This document shows, piece after piece, positions 51,521-60,429 of a stretch of 64,000 nt of DNA. The DNA comes from Dyadobacter sp. CY356. GTDB lineage: Bacteria > Bacteroidota > Bacteroidia > Cytophagales > Spirosomataceae. The position numbers and the translations under genes are program-made. The first letter of the stretch is position 1; the number at the start of each line of letters is the position of its first letter. The notes beneath the pieces are model-generated. The model was not told where the DNA came from and searched no databases. It was given only the letters and a program-made list of their open reading frames with translations. The stretch spans positions 62,001 to 126,000 of the forward strand of contig NZ_JAJTSZ010000011.1 in NCBI RefSeq assembly GCF_021440195.1, written 5' to 3'.

Positions 51521-53296
51521 ATGAATCAACGCTTCGACAAGTTCTTCTTATGTGTTTTTTTTATATTGATTACTTCATCATATGTTTTTTCCCAAAGTAC
51601 CTTCGCTCCAATCAATGATGACTATTACCATCTGATCGATCGCCTTGAAATTAAACGCGGAAAATTTTCGGAAGGATTTCATTCAAATGTAAAACCATTT
51701 GAGAGAAAGGCAATCGTTGAATTGACGGATTCTATACTAAAAGAGGGAAATGTTTCGCTTACGGAAAGGGATTGGCAGACTATCGATTATTTAAGGGAAG
51801 ATAGCTGGGAATGGACCAAAGGTTATGTTTCAACAGATTCAGCCCGTTCATCCAAACTTTCCCGACTGGATCCCGGAAATAAATTCAGGCTTTTCAAAGG
51901 GAAAATGAGTAACGGACAAAGAAGATTCTGGCAGCACCCGGCCGATTTTTATAGTTATCACGACAAGGACTTCGATCTGCATTTAAATTTTACTACCAAC
52001 AATTTTATAGGAAGCGATAACAACGTTGATTCTCCACTTTGGCTGACAAGTCGCGGCGTTGAAATTCGCGGTATGATCAATGAAAAGTTGGGATTTTATA
52101 CTTATGTAAGTGATAATCAAGGTGTTTTTCCTAAATACGTTATGGATTATACCAAGGCGTATAATTTTCCGGGTGAAGGTTTGGCCAAAAAAATCCAGAA
52201 TGATAAGGGCGTTGATTATTTTTCAGGAAGAGGTTATATCACTTTCAAGCCATTGAAGGCTATCAATGTTAAATTCGGTCATGATGTCAATGTTTTTGGC
52301 AGCGGTTATCGATCGTTATTGCTTTCGGACAATAGCAGCCCATATTTATTTTTAAGAATTGACACACAGCTTGGTCGCTTTCACTATACCAATTTGTGGT
52401 CGAGCATGATCAATAATCAGAAGGGAGCCAGCGAAGGTCTTTTACTTAATAAAAAGTTTTCAGCCATACATCATTTGAGTGTTAATGTCACCGACAAAAT
52501 CAATATTGGTGTTTTTGAAGCTGAGGTTTTTAGTCGTGATTCTACTGGTGGTGGTTTTGACTTAAATTATTTAAACCCGATTATCTTTTACCGTTACATC
52601 GAATCTTACATCGGAAGCCAGGATAATGCTTTGCTGGGGTTTGATTTCAGATGGCTGGTTGGAAAAAAGGCATCTATTTACAGTCAGTTTGTTTTAGATG
52701 AATTTTTGACAAAACATATGTTTAATGGCGACGGATCCTGGACCAATAAATACAGTTTTCAGTTAGGCGGGAAGTATATTGATGCTTTTGGAATTCCTAA
52801 TCTGGATTTGCAGACTGAGTTAAATATTGTGCGGCCTTATACCTACTCGCATAAAGACGGTGGGCGAAATTATGTTCATTATAATCAATCGCTGGCGCAT
52901 CCGTTGGGAGCCAATTTTAAAGAGTTGCTGGGCATTGTAAGGTATAAGGTTACGCCGCGACTTTCGATCTACGGCACGCAAATGTTTGCGAAACAGGGAA
53001 AAGATCCGACAGGATCGGGGGCAAATTTCGGGAGTAATCCCTTGCTGGATTATGATACCAGGACAGCTGTAATCCCGGGGAATAATAATCTGGGCCATAA
53101 GATAGGGCAAGGTATGCTGGCAAAAACATCCTTTACTGATTTACGTCTGACCTATTCACTGGCACATAATTTCTTTCTGGATGCCCGTTGTTTGTTCAGA
53201 AATTTAAAATCAGAGGATGTCAACGTTGCGGAAAAGTCTAAAATTTTCTCTTTTGCGATCCGTTACAATATGGCATACCGGAATCAGACCTTCTGA
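51521..53296 (+). CDS. Wzi/RemB-like outer-membrane beta-barrel protein
   Basis: This 591-residue protein has a signal peptide (about 1-24, ending SSYVFSQ). An N-terminal helical region (about 28-105, YHLIDRLEIKRGKFSEGFHSNVKPF) precedes a barrel of repeated aromatic/Gly strands to the terminal SFAIRYNMAYRNQTF. The start resembles the capsule assembly Wzi family and the gliding protein RemB of Flavobacterium. It may anchor surface polysaccharide or take part in motility. This is inference from fold, as no other gliding gene is present in the window. Confidence 0.78.
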   Translation: MNQRFDKFFLCVFFILITSSYVFSQSTFAPINDDYYHLIDRLEIKRGKFSEGFHSNVKPFERKAIVELTDSILKEGNVSLTERDWQTIDYLREDSWEWTKGYVSTDSARSSKLSRLDPGNKFRLFKGKMSNGQRRFWQHPADFYSYHDKDFDLHLNFTTNNFIGSDNNVDSPLWLTSRGVEIRGMINEKLGFYTYVSDNQGVFPKYVMDYTKAYNFPGEGLAKKIQNDKGVDYFSGRGYITFKPLKAINVKFGHDVNVFGSGYRSLLLSDNSSPYLFLRIDTQLGRFHYTNLWSSMINNQKGASEGLLLNKKFSAIHHLSVNVTDKINIGVFEAEVFSRDSTGGGFDLNYLNPIIFYRYIESYIGSQDNALLGFDFRWLVGKKASIYSQFVLDEFLTKHMFNGDGSWTNKYSFQLGGKYIDAFGIPNLDLQTELNIVRPYTYSHKDGGRNYVHYNQSLAHPLGANFKELLGIVRYKVTPRLSIYGTQMFAKQGKDPTGSGANFGSNPLLDYDTRTAVIPGNNNLGHKIGQGMLAKTSFTDLRLTYSLAHNFFLDARCLFRNLKSEDVNVAEKSKIFSFAIRYNMAYRNQTF

Positions 53297-53404
53297 TTTT
53301 TTGTGACTTCATTATTAAAAAAACGTATTCATAAAGTATTGAAGATGACGAATAATTTCTGTTATGATTTTATTTAATTCTTCAATACAGATCATTCTCA
53401 AAAT

Positions 53405-54268
53405 ATGGAAACCAACCCACACGTATTACGCGATTTAATTCAGTTGGCATTGCTGGAAGATATCGGCGACGGAGATCATTCTTCCCTTTCCAGCGTCCCG
53501 GCTGGTGCGATGAAAAAAGCGCGTTTATTGGTAAAACAGGAAGGAATTTTGGCGGGTGTTGAAGTGGCGCTTGTTATTTTAGAAGAAACGGCAACTTTAT
53601 ACAATCATCCAAAAGCGAAAGTTGAAGTGTTAATTCACGACGGAACGCGGATAAAAGTTGGTGACATTATTCTGACGATCGAAGCAAGTGCGCAGCTGAT
53701 CTTAAAGGCAGAAAGATTGCTCCTGAACATTATGCAGCGTATGAGTGGTATTGCCACTTACGCGAGGGAAATGGTTGATATCATTGGTGATCTGCCGGTG
53801 AAATTACTGGATACGCGTAAAACGACGCCTAATTTCCGTCTGTTTGAAAAAATGGCAACAAAAATTGGTGGCGCGGTAAATCATAGAATGGGCCTTTATG
53901 ATATGATTATGCTGAAAGATAATCACGTTGATTATGCCGGAGGCATTGAGGCGGCCATTACCAACGCAAGAAATTATCTGAAGGCTACGGGAAAAGATCT
54001 GAGAATTGAAATAGAAACACGTAGTCTGGCTGAGGTGGATGAAGTTTTACGTGTCGGCCAGGTTGATATTATTATGCTTGATAATTTTTCTCTGGAAAAT
54101 ATGCGTGAAGCTGTGAAGCGGATTAACGGCCGTTTTGAAACAGAAGCTTCCGGAAATATTACTGAAAAAACTTTACGCGCAGTCGCAGAAACCGGCGTTA
54201 ACTCCATTTCCAGCGGCGCATTGACACACCAGATACAAAGTCTGGATTTAAGTTTGAAGGCTTTCTAA
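53405..54268 (+). CDS. nadC: Nicotinate-nucleotide pyrophosphorylase (quinolinate phosphoribosyltransferase)
   Basis: This 287-residue cytoplasmic enzyme converts quinolinate and PRPP to nicotinate mononucleotide in de novo NAD synthesis. It shows EDIGDGDHSS at the N-terminus, LNIMQRMSGIATYARE, the substrate-binding LDTRKTTPNFRLFEK, GGAVNHRMGLYDMIMLKDNH and ISSGALTHQIQSLDLSL. Length fits. A strong hairpin lies 40 bp after its stop. Confidence 0.96.
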   Translation: METNPHVLRDLIQLALLEDIGDGDHSSLSSVPAGAMKKARLLVKQEGILAGVEVALVILEETATLYNHPKAKVEVLIHDGTRIKVGDIILTIEASAQLILKAERLLLNIMQRMSGIATYAREMVDIIGDLPVKLLDTRKTTPNFRLFEKMATKIGGAVNHRMGLYDMIMLKDNHVDYAGGIEAAITNARNYLKATGKDLRIEIETRSLAEVDEVLRVGQVDIIMLDNFSLENMREAVKRINGRFETEASGNITEKTLRAVAETGVNSISSGALTHQIQSLDLSLKAF

Positions 54269-54307
54269 CCCTGCTAAACAAATCCGTAAAGGATGACGAA
54301 CGATAAA

Positions 54308-54356
54308 GAAAAATCGCACATGAAGCCGCAATACAGGCATTCATGTGCGATTTTTC
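54308..54356 (+). promoter_or_regulatory. Perfect 17-bp hairpin covering the start of the HhH-barrel gene
   Basis: Arms 54308-54324 (GAAAAATCGCACATGAA) and 54340-54356 pair perfectly over a 15-base loop. The right arm ends in TTTTT. The ATG at 54320 lies in the left arm and the ATG at 54293 just before it. The hairpin may be the nadC terminator, a start-codon shield, or both. Confidence 0.75.
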
Positions 54357-56425
54357 GGTTAGGTGTTTTAACACTTTTTTGCATATTTTTTCTTGCCACA
54401 AAACTTTCCGCCCAGGAACCGCCACGTCCGGAAATTGACATCAACCAGTTTATTCAGGATCTTATTCCGATTGCTACGGAAGAAAATAGTAATGAAGGTT
54501 TGTATGAATTGTTATTTCAATTATATACCAATCCGCTGGATCTGAATACTGTTACGACGGATGAATTAACGGCTACACTAATTCTGTCAGAAGTACAGAT
54601 AAGATCATTTTTTGATTACCGTCAGAAGCTGGGGCCATTTTTATCGCTTTATGAGTTACAGGCAGTGCCGGATTTTGATATCATTACGATCAGAAAATTA
54701 ATGCCTTTTGTAAACGTCAGACCGAAAGCATTGCCTTTTAAGGAATCCTTACAAAATCCGTCTCAGCATTTTTTATTGTTAAGGTCCGGCCGTGTACTGG
54801 AAAAACAAAAAGGATTTACGTCGATCGATACGTCTGGCCGTTCAACTTCCCGCTATCAGGGAAAACCCTTGTATGGAAATATCCGTTATCGTTATGCCCG
54901 GGCGGGTTCATATAGTTTTGGTTTTGTCATGGAAAATGATGCCGGCGAAGTTCTGAGCTGGCAGCCGAAAAAACAGATTTTTGGTGCTGATTTTTCTTCT
55001 TTTCATGCACAGATCATGAATCGAGGCAAATTAAAAAATCTGATTATCGGAGATTATCAAATGCAGGCCGGTCAAGGTATGATCATGTCCGGCGGATTTT
55101 CTTTGGGAAAAGGCTCGGAAGTGATCAGGACAACTTATCGCAGCACGTTGGGATTACGACCTTTTACTTCTGTTTTAGAATCAGGTTTTTTCAGAGGTCT
55201 TGCTGCAACTTATGCGCTCAGAAAACAACTTGATGTTACATTATTTTATTCCTACACAAGACGTGATGGAAATCTGGAAAACAATGCCACTATTCAGGAC
55301 GAACTTACGGTTTCATCGTTACAAATTTCCGGTTATCACCGCACAAAAACAGAGCGTGAAAACCAGGGAACGATTGGTGAGCAAAATGTAGGTTTTCATG
55401 CGCTTTACAAATTGTTATCCCAACGCGGACAGATTGGAATTACGGTTTTGAATACCTTTTACAGTGCAACTTTACATAAAAAGGATGAGCTCTTTAATAA
55501 ATTTGAATTTGAGGGAAACCAAAATACCGTAATAGGAGTCCACGGAGATTATCGCTGGCAGAATATGCACTTTTTTGGAGAAGTTGCAAGATCTAAAAGT
55601 GGCGGATTGGGTGGAGTTGGAGGTTTGATTGCAGGCTTGGGAAGAACGATCGATTTCACTCTTTTGCTCCGGCATTACGACCGGAATTTTCACTCCCTTT
55701 ATGGCGGTTCAATCAGTGAAGCAACACGTCCAATCAATGAAACCGGTACTTACTGGGGACTCCGTTATTCGCCAAACCGGCGCTGGCAATTCAGTGGATT
55801 TTATGATCGTTTTTATTTTCCATGGCTGAAATATCAGATAAACGCGCCTTCGGACGGGGTTGATTATTTCCTGCACGCACTTTGGAAACCGAATAAAAAG
55901 CTAAATATGTATGCCGTTTTTCACGAAAAACACAAAGCGCATAACGAGCCGGATTCTCCGTTTCCGATACCGCAGGTTTTAACAACGATTCGGCGAACTG
56001 CGATGATTAATTTTGAATATGAAATTCCGTTAAAATTCTCAGTTCGTACGCGCTTGCAGGGTGGTGATTTTTGGTATGAAGGAAAATCGAAATCTTCCGG
56101 ATTTACCATTGTGCAGGATATCACTTACCGGCTTTCCAAACTGGAATTGAGCGGACGAATTGCTTTTTTCAAAACAGACAATTACGATAGTCGGCAATAT
56201 GTTTATGAAAAGGATATGTTGTACGCTTTTTCACTTCCGGCTTATTATGACCAGGGAACAAGGCATTATTTGATGCTGCGTTATCCATTGACACAAAAGA
56301 TGAAACTCTGGCTCCGATGGTCTCGGACGAATTACTCAAAACTGGAAACGATCAGTTCCGGACTTAATGAGATTGAAGGTAAAAAACGGAGTGAATTGAA
56401 AGCGCAGGTCATGTATCAGTTTTGA
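54320..56425 (+). CDS. Outer-membrane beta-barrel protein with N-terminal helix-hairpin-helix motifs
   Basis: From ATG 54320 this is 701 residues. The signal peptide runs to about residue 32 (LATKLSAQ). A helical segment with two helix-hairpin-helix-like repeats follows (about 70-140, NPLDLNTVTTDELTATL and LGPFLSLYELQAVPDFDIITIRKL), similar to the ComEA HhH that binds DNA. The remaining 550 residues show the alternating strands of a barrel, ending KKRSELKAQVMYQF. An ATG at 54293 would add nine residues. Both starts lie in or at the edge of a strong hairpin. This HhH-barrel type is seen in Bacteroidota. A role in DNA uptake is inference. Confidence 0.82.
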   Translation: MKPQYRHSCAIFRLGVLTLFCIFFLATKLSAQEPPRPEIDINQFIQDLIPIATEENSNEGLYELLFQLYTNPLDLNTVTTDELTATLILSEVQIRSFFDYRQKLGPFLSLYELQAVPDFDIITIRKLMPFVNVRPKALPFKESLQNPSQHFLLLRSGRVLEKQKGFTSIDTSGRSTSRYQGKPLYGNIRYRYARAGSYSFGFVMENDAGEVLSWQPKKQIFGADFSSFHAQIMNRGKLKNLIIGDYQMQAGQGMIMSGGFSLGKGSEVIRTTYRSTLGLRPFTSVLESGFFRGLAATYALRKQLDVTLFYSYTRRDGNLENNATIQDELTVSSLQISGYHRTKTERENQGTIGEQNVGFHALYKLLSQRGQIGITVLNTFYSATLHKKDELFNKFEFEGNQNTVIGVHGDYRWQNMHFFGEVARSKSGGLGGVGGLIAGLGRTIDFTLLLRHYDRNFHSLYGGSISEATRPINETGTYWGLRYSPNRRWQFSGFYDRFYFPWLKYQINAPSDGVDYFLHALWKPNKKLNMYAVFHEKHKAHNEPDSPFPIPQVLTTIRRTAMINFEYEIPLKFSVRTRLQGGDFWYEGKSKSSGFTIVQDITYRLSKLELSGRIAFFKTDNYDSRQYVYEKDMLYAFSLPAYYDQGTRHYLMLRYPLTQKMKLWLRWSRTNYSKLETISSGLNEIEGKKRSELKAQVMYQF

Positions 56426-56430
56426 ATCGT

Positions 56431-56438
56431 TACTTTTG
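56431..56438 (+). promoter_or_regulatory. Candidate -7 box for recQ
   Basis: TACTTTTG followed by CGG matches TAnnTTTG. It lies just after the previous stop and about 100 bp before the recQ ATG. The -33 element is unclear. Confidence 0.4.
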
Positions 56439-56540
56439 CGGATATTTTCGTTTTATAATAAAATACATACCGGATTTGACATTAGGAATAATCCCTGAGT
56501 TCGAATTTATATTGGCTTACCGCTTAGAAACCACTTCATC

Positions 56541-58694
56541 ATGTCTATAAATAAAGAACAGGCTCTAAAACAATATTTTGGCTACGATACTTTTCGTCCA
56601 CAGCAGGCCGAAATAATCGATACCGTAATGGCCGGAAAGGATTGTCTTGTACTGATGCCAACTGGTGGAGGAAAATCGGTTTGTTTTCAGATCCCCGCCA
56701 TCATGCGTGAAGGTTTGACAGTTGTGATTTCTCCGTTGATCGCTTTGATGAAAGATCAGGTTGAGGCACTCAGGGTAAATGGCGTTAATGCAGCTTTTCT
56801 GAATTCTTCACTTTCTTCGGCAGAACAGGATCAGGTGATGTGGCAGGCAAAAATCGGAGAATTAAAATTACTTTATATAGCACCGGAACGGTTATTTTCA
56901 GGAAATACATTTGAGTTTTTGCGGGAGTGGAATGTTTCTCTTTTCGCCATTGACGAATCCCATTGCATTTCTTCCTGGGGCCATGATTTTCGTCCGGAAT
57001 ATCGTCAGCTGAATGCGTTGAAAAAATATTTCCCGGAAGTCCCGGTAATAGCTTTGACAGCCACAGCCGACCGGGTAACCCGCCGTGATATTTTAAAACA
57101 AATTGGTATAGAAGAGGCACAAACTTTTGTCGCCAGTTTTGACAGACCGAATTTGAGTTTGAATGTTTTGCCGGGAAGAGGCAGGATTCAACAAATTCAA
57201 ACCTTTCTAAAAAAACATAACGGTCAGGCCGGAATAATTTATTGTCTGAGCCGGAAAGGTACAGAAACAGTAGCTGCCAGTTTGCAAAAAGCAGGATTTG
57301 AGGCTGAGTTTTATCATGCCGGACTAGCCTCCGAAAAACGATCCAAAGTTCAGGAACAGTTTCTTCGGGACGATATCCAGATTATTGTTGCAACAGTGGC
57401 TTTCGGAATGGGGATTGATAAATCCAACGTCCGCTGGGTTATCCATTATAATCTGCCTTCCAACGTAGAAAGTTTTTACCAGGAAATCGGCCGGGCAGGG
57501 CGTGACGGGTCGCCTTCTGATACGGTTTTGTTTTATAGTTATATGGATATCATCACCCGCCAGGAAATGATAGCGAATTCGGATCAGTCCGAAGAACAGA
57601 AAGAATTATTGAACGCGAAACTAAACCGGATGAAGCAATATGCCGAAGCGGATATTTGTCGGAGAAGGATTTTGCTAAGTTATTTTAACGAAGCCGTAGA
57701 TCATGATTGCGGAAATTGTGATGTTTGCCGGAATCCACGGTCACGTTTCGACGCGACTGTAATTGCGCAAAAAGCATTGTCAGGAATTGCCCGTACAAAA
57801 GAAAAAGTGGCAATGGGTATGCTGATTGACATTTTGCGTGGCAGCCGGAATAAAAATGTTTTGCAATATGGTTATGACAAATTGCCCACTTTTGGCGTAG
57901 GTCACGATCTGCGCGGGGAAGAATGGGCGGAATATATCAGCCAATTATTAAATTCCGGAGTGATGGATATCGCTTATGATGAAGCGCATTCCTTCAAATT
58001 AAATCCTGCAAGCCAACAGGTTCTATATGGAAAAAGGAAAGTGGAACTGGTAAGATTTATCCCGCTTTCTGAAAGAAAAGCGAAAGAAGAAGCGCAGCTT
58101 CCAAAAGAAAAACCGAAACAGGAAATTATTCGTGATGCCTTGTTTGAACGTTTAAGAATGCTTCGCAAGCAAATTGCAGATCGTATGGGTGTTCCGCCTT
58201 ATGTCGTTTTCACAGACTCGACGTTATCTGAAATGGCACAAAAAAGGCCTGTATCCGAAGCACAGATGAAGGCAATTTCAGGTATTGGTACGGAGCGTTT
58301 CCGGAATTATGGAGAAACTTTTATCAAGGAGATTGTTGATTTTGCAAGGGAAAATACCAAACCCGGAACACGTGTAGCCAAAGGAATGACTTACGTTGAA
58401 ACCTGGGATTTATTCAAAGCGGGTTATTCTTTAAAAGTAATAGCAGAAAAACGGGACCTGAATCCGGTAACGATCATTTCTCATCTGGTGAAATTAAAGG
58501 AAGACGGCCATGAGATCAATTTGAAGGCATTAATAGATCCGAACGTCTATAAAATCATTGTAACGGCTGCACAGGAATTAAGTATCCGCCGCGACGAGCC
58601 TCTGAAACCTCTTTTTGAAATGTTGAATGAAAAGTATGATTATGGGCAGATTAAGCTGGCGTTGGCGGTTTGGGAGGAAGAAAATCAAAGATAA
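56541..58694 (+). CDS. recQ: ATP-dependent DNA helicase RecQ
   Basis: This 717-residue 3'-5' helicase has a Walker A at 39-50 (MPTGGGKSVCFQ), the RecQ box ADESHCISSWGHDFRPEY (here IDESHC with DEAH variant), VAFGMGIDKSNVRWVIHY and EIGRAGRDG. A zinc-binding RQC region has CRRRILLSYF and CGNCDVCRNP, and an HRDC domain spans about 525-600. A C-terminal helix-turn-helix-like extension (about 610-717) is typical of Bacteroidota RecQ. It unwinds recombination and replication intermediates. Confidence 0.96.
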   Translation: MSINKEQALKQYFGYDTFRPQQAEIIDTVMAGKDCLVLMPTGGGKSVCFQIPAIMREGLTVVISPLIALMKDQVEALRVNGVNAAFLNSSLSSAEQDQVMWQAKIGELKLLYIAPERLFSGNTFEFLREWNVSLFAIDESHCISSWGHDFRPEYRQLNALKKYFPEVPVIALTATADRVTRRDILKQIGIEEAQTFVASFDRPNLSLNVLPGRGRIQQIQTFLKKHNGQAGIIYCLSRKGTETVAASLQKAGFEAEFYHAGLASEKRSKVQEQFLRDDIQIIVATVAFGMGIDKSNVRWVIHYNLPSNVESFYQEIGRAGRDGSPSDTVLFYSYMDIITRQEMIANSDQSEEQKELLNAKLNRMKQYAEADICRRRILLSYFNEAVDHDCGNCDVCRNPRSRFDATVIAQKALSGIARTKEKVAMGMLIDILRGSRNKNVLQYGYDKLPTFGVGHDLRGEEWAEYISQLLNSGVMDIAYDEAHSFKLNPASQQVLYGKRKVELVRFIPLSERKAKEEAQLPKEKPKQEIIRDALFERLRMLRKQIADRMGVPPYVVFTDSTLSEMAQKRPVSEAQMKAISGIGTERFRNYGETFIKEIVDFARENTKPGTRVAKGMTYVETWDLFKAGYSLKVIAEKRDLNPVTIISHLVKLKEDGHEINLKALIDPNVYKIIVTAAQELSIRRDEPLKPLFEMLNEKYDYGQIKLALAVWEEENQR

Positions 58695-58697
58695 AAA

Positions 58698-58712
58698 GTA
58701 AATTTACCTCAA
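58698..58712. promoter_or_regulatory. Upstream operator half-copy for the HTH/ImmA-IrrE gene
   Basis: GTAAATTTACCTCAA repeats 14 bases of the palindrome at 58746-58763, exactly 52 bp upstream (about five helical turns). Its core GTAAATTTAC is itself palindromic. It is a probable second site for the same regulator. Confidence 0.6.
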
Positions 58713-58739
58713 CTAAGGCCACAGTACTAGTTATATTTA

Positions 58740-58763
58740 TAGTTTTGAGGTAAATTTACCTCA
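58740..58763 (+). promoter_or_regulatory. -7 box overlapped by an 18-bp palindromic operator
   Basis: TAGTTTTG (58740-58747) fits TAnnTTTG. The perfect palindrome TGAGGTAAATTTACCTCA (58746-58763) overlaps it and covers the expected transcription start. It ends two bases before the ATG at 58766. Binding there would block transcription, suggesting autorepression. Confidence 0.65.
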
Positions 58764-58765
58764 TT

Positions 58766-59938
58766 ATGATAGGAGATATTCTAAATAGAAGTTTTTTGGT
58801 CGAAAAATCTATTAAACAATTGTTTAATAGTAAATTGGATGAGGCTGGTCTAAGTAAAACACAGTTCGAAAAGCTTTCCGGCATTCAAAGAAGAAGCCTG
58901 GATGGTATACTTGATAAATCATCAAAGCAAACTGATATAATTCATTTGCTAAAATTGAGCGAGTTTTTGGAGCTTAGTGTTGATGAAATTTTAGTTTATC
59001 ATTTTAAAGACAGAGCTTCCGAAGAAATCAGAGAATTACAAGAAGCTATTGAAATAACATTTATTAATAAATACTTTGACTTGAAGGCCTTGTCTAATCT
59101 AGGTTTTTTCGAAAAAGAATCTTCACTGTCAGCGTTAAAGGATCGTATCTGCAAGTTTTTTCTATTCGAGACTATTTTCGACTTTGAGAATGACTTGAAT
59201 GGGGTTCTTTATAGTAGAACCAAAAGGTCGTTTAGTGATAAGATGAAAGATTTTTGGATCAAATCATCATATAAATACTTTGAGCTTATAAATAATCCGA
59301 ATGAATATTCAAGAAAGGATTTGGTTGAGCTAATTCCTAAAATCAAACCTTATACACAAAATATAGAAAAAGGGTTAATTACAGTTTTTAGAGCCTTGTA
59401 TAATGTGGGTGTTACAGTTGTGTTCCAACCCTTGTTACCTAAAACACAGATAAGGGGTGCAACTTTTATCGTAAACAAGAAGCCCTGTATAGTAATAACT
59501 GATTTCAACAAAAATTATGCAACGATATGGTTTTCATTAATTCATGAGTTACACCATGTTTTGTACGATTTAGAGTTGTTGGAGCGCATAAAATATCATC
59601 TTACAGGAGAGCCCGATTTATTTTTAATCCAGGAAGATAAAGCAAATAAATTTGCAGGAGAATATTTGCTGTCGTCTGAAAAATTGCAATACATCGAGCC
59701 AATGATACATAACTCGTTCATGGTTAAAAATTTTGCATCTGAATGTCAAATTCATCCTTCGATCATTTATTCTCAATATCAATTTAGACAATCCGAAATT
59801 GGAAATAATTACTGGGCTGCTTTTAAAGATTTTTTTCCTGATATGGAAAAAGTAAAAAGAGGCTTAACTGTCAATAATTGGGACACCGAATCATTAGAAG
59901 AAGCAGCGGTCAAAACGAAGTCGTCACTCACTATTTAA
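58766..59938 (+). CDS. XRE-type HTH regulator fused to ImmA/IrrE-like metallopeptidase (M78)
   Basis: This 390-residue protein has an N-terminal helix-turn-helix of XRE type (about 14-70, GLSKTQFEKLSGIQRRSLDGIL). A middle region follows (about 75-200). The peptidase domain (about 225-310) has zinc motif HELHH (260-264) and a third-ligand Glu in EDKANKFAGEYLL (about 290). Relatives cleave phage or stress repressors or act as autoregulating antitoxin-like factors. The promoter carries two matching operator sites. A gene of unknown function starts 8 bp after the stop. Base composition is more AT-rich than the flanking recQ and tag genes, which suggests recent acquisition (inference). Confidence 0.88.
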   Translation: MIGDILNRSFLVEKSIKQLFNSKLDEAGLSKTQFEKLSGIQRRSLDGILDKSSKQTDIIHLLKLSEFLELSVDEILVYHFKDRASEEIRELQEAIEITFINKYFDLKALSNLGFFEKESSLSALKDRICKFFLFETIFDFENDLNGVLYSRTKRSFSDKMKDFWIKSSYKYFELINNPNEYSRKDLVELIPKIKPYTQNIEKGLITVFRALYNVGVTVVFQPLLPKTQIRGATFIVNKKPCIVITDFNKNYATIWFSLIHELHHVLYDLELLERIKYHLTGEPDLFLIQEDKANKFAGEYLLSSEKLQYIEPMIHNSFMVKNFASECQIHPSIIYSQYQFRQSEIGNNYWAAFKDFFPDMEKVKRGLTVNNWDTESLEEAAVKTKSSLTI

Positions 59939-59946
59939 TCATTCCA

Positions 59947-60423
59947 ATGGCTAAAATAATTAAGAAACGGGATCTGACAAAAGAGGATATCGAGCGGCTT
60001 GAATTACTTCAAAAAGCGGAGGAAGTAAAGGGAGAGCAGCTGCAACTGGATTTGAGTGAAGGTGTACGCATTGAAAATGAGGCAGAGAGACTAATTGGTC
60101 AGAAAATTGATGACCCGGTAGCAAAATTTCAGTTGTATTATAAGGGATTAAATAATCTTTTAAGGGAAAATCTGCCCTCTGGAAAGGATAATGAGCTCGT
60201 CAGGAGAGTTATTTATGACGAAAAGAATATTCTGATTAACAGAGGTGCTAAAAAGGATGAAAAAGGGATAAGGGGTAGTGATGGTCGAATGGCGTACCTT
60301 GAAGATTTGGAATTAGCAATCCAGGTTGTAGCACAATGGCTTTCTAGGAGAGGTACATATCAGGATTTGTATCTAGCCTTTTGGGATAAAAATGAAGAGC
60401 TGAATTATGGTCATCAAGATTAG
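59947..60423 (+). CDS. Unknown protein encoded directly behind the HTH/ImmA-IrrE gene
   Basis: This 158-residue protein starts at ATG 59947 (MAKIIKKRDLTKEDIERLELL). A longer in-frame start at 59878 lies inside the upstream gene and is rejected. It has a basic/acidic helical N-terminus (about 1-45), a middle DPVAKFQLYYKGLNNLLRENL (about 58-78), and a C-terminal helix ELAIQVVAQWLSRRGTYQDLYLAFWDK. There is no membrane segment, signal peptide or recognised catalytic motif. I do not recognise the family. The 8-bp gap to the metallopeptidase implies one transcript and a shared job, such as target, effector or partner of the regulator. Confidence 0.8.
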   Translation: MAKIIKKRDLTKEDIERLELLQKAEEVKGEQLQLDLSEGVRIENEAERLIGQKIDDPVAKFQLYYKGLNNLLRENLPSGKDNELVRRVIYDEKNILINRGAKKDEKGIRGSDGRMAYLEDLELAIQVVAQWLSRRGTYQDLYLAFWDKNEELNYGHQD

Positions 60424-60429
60424 ATTATT

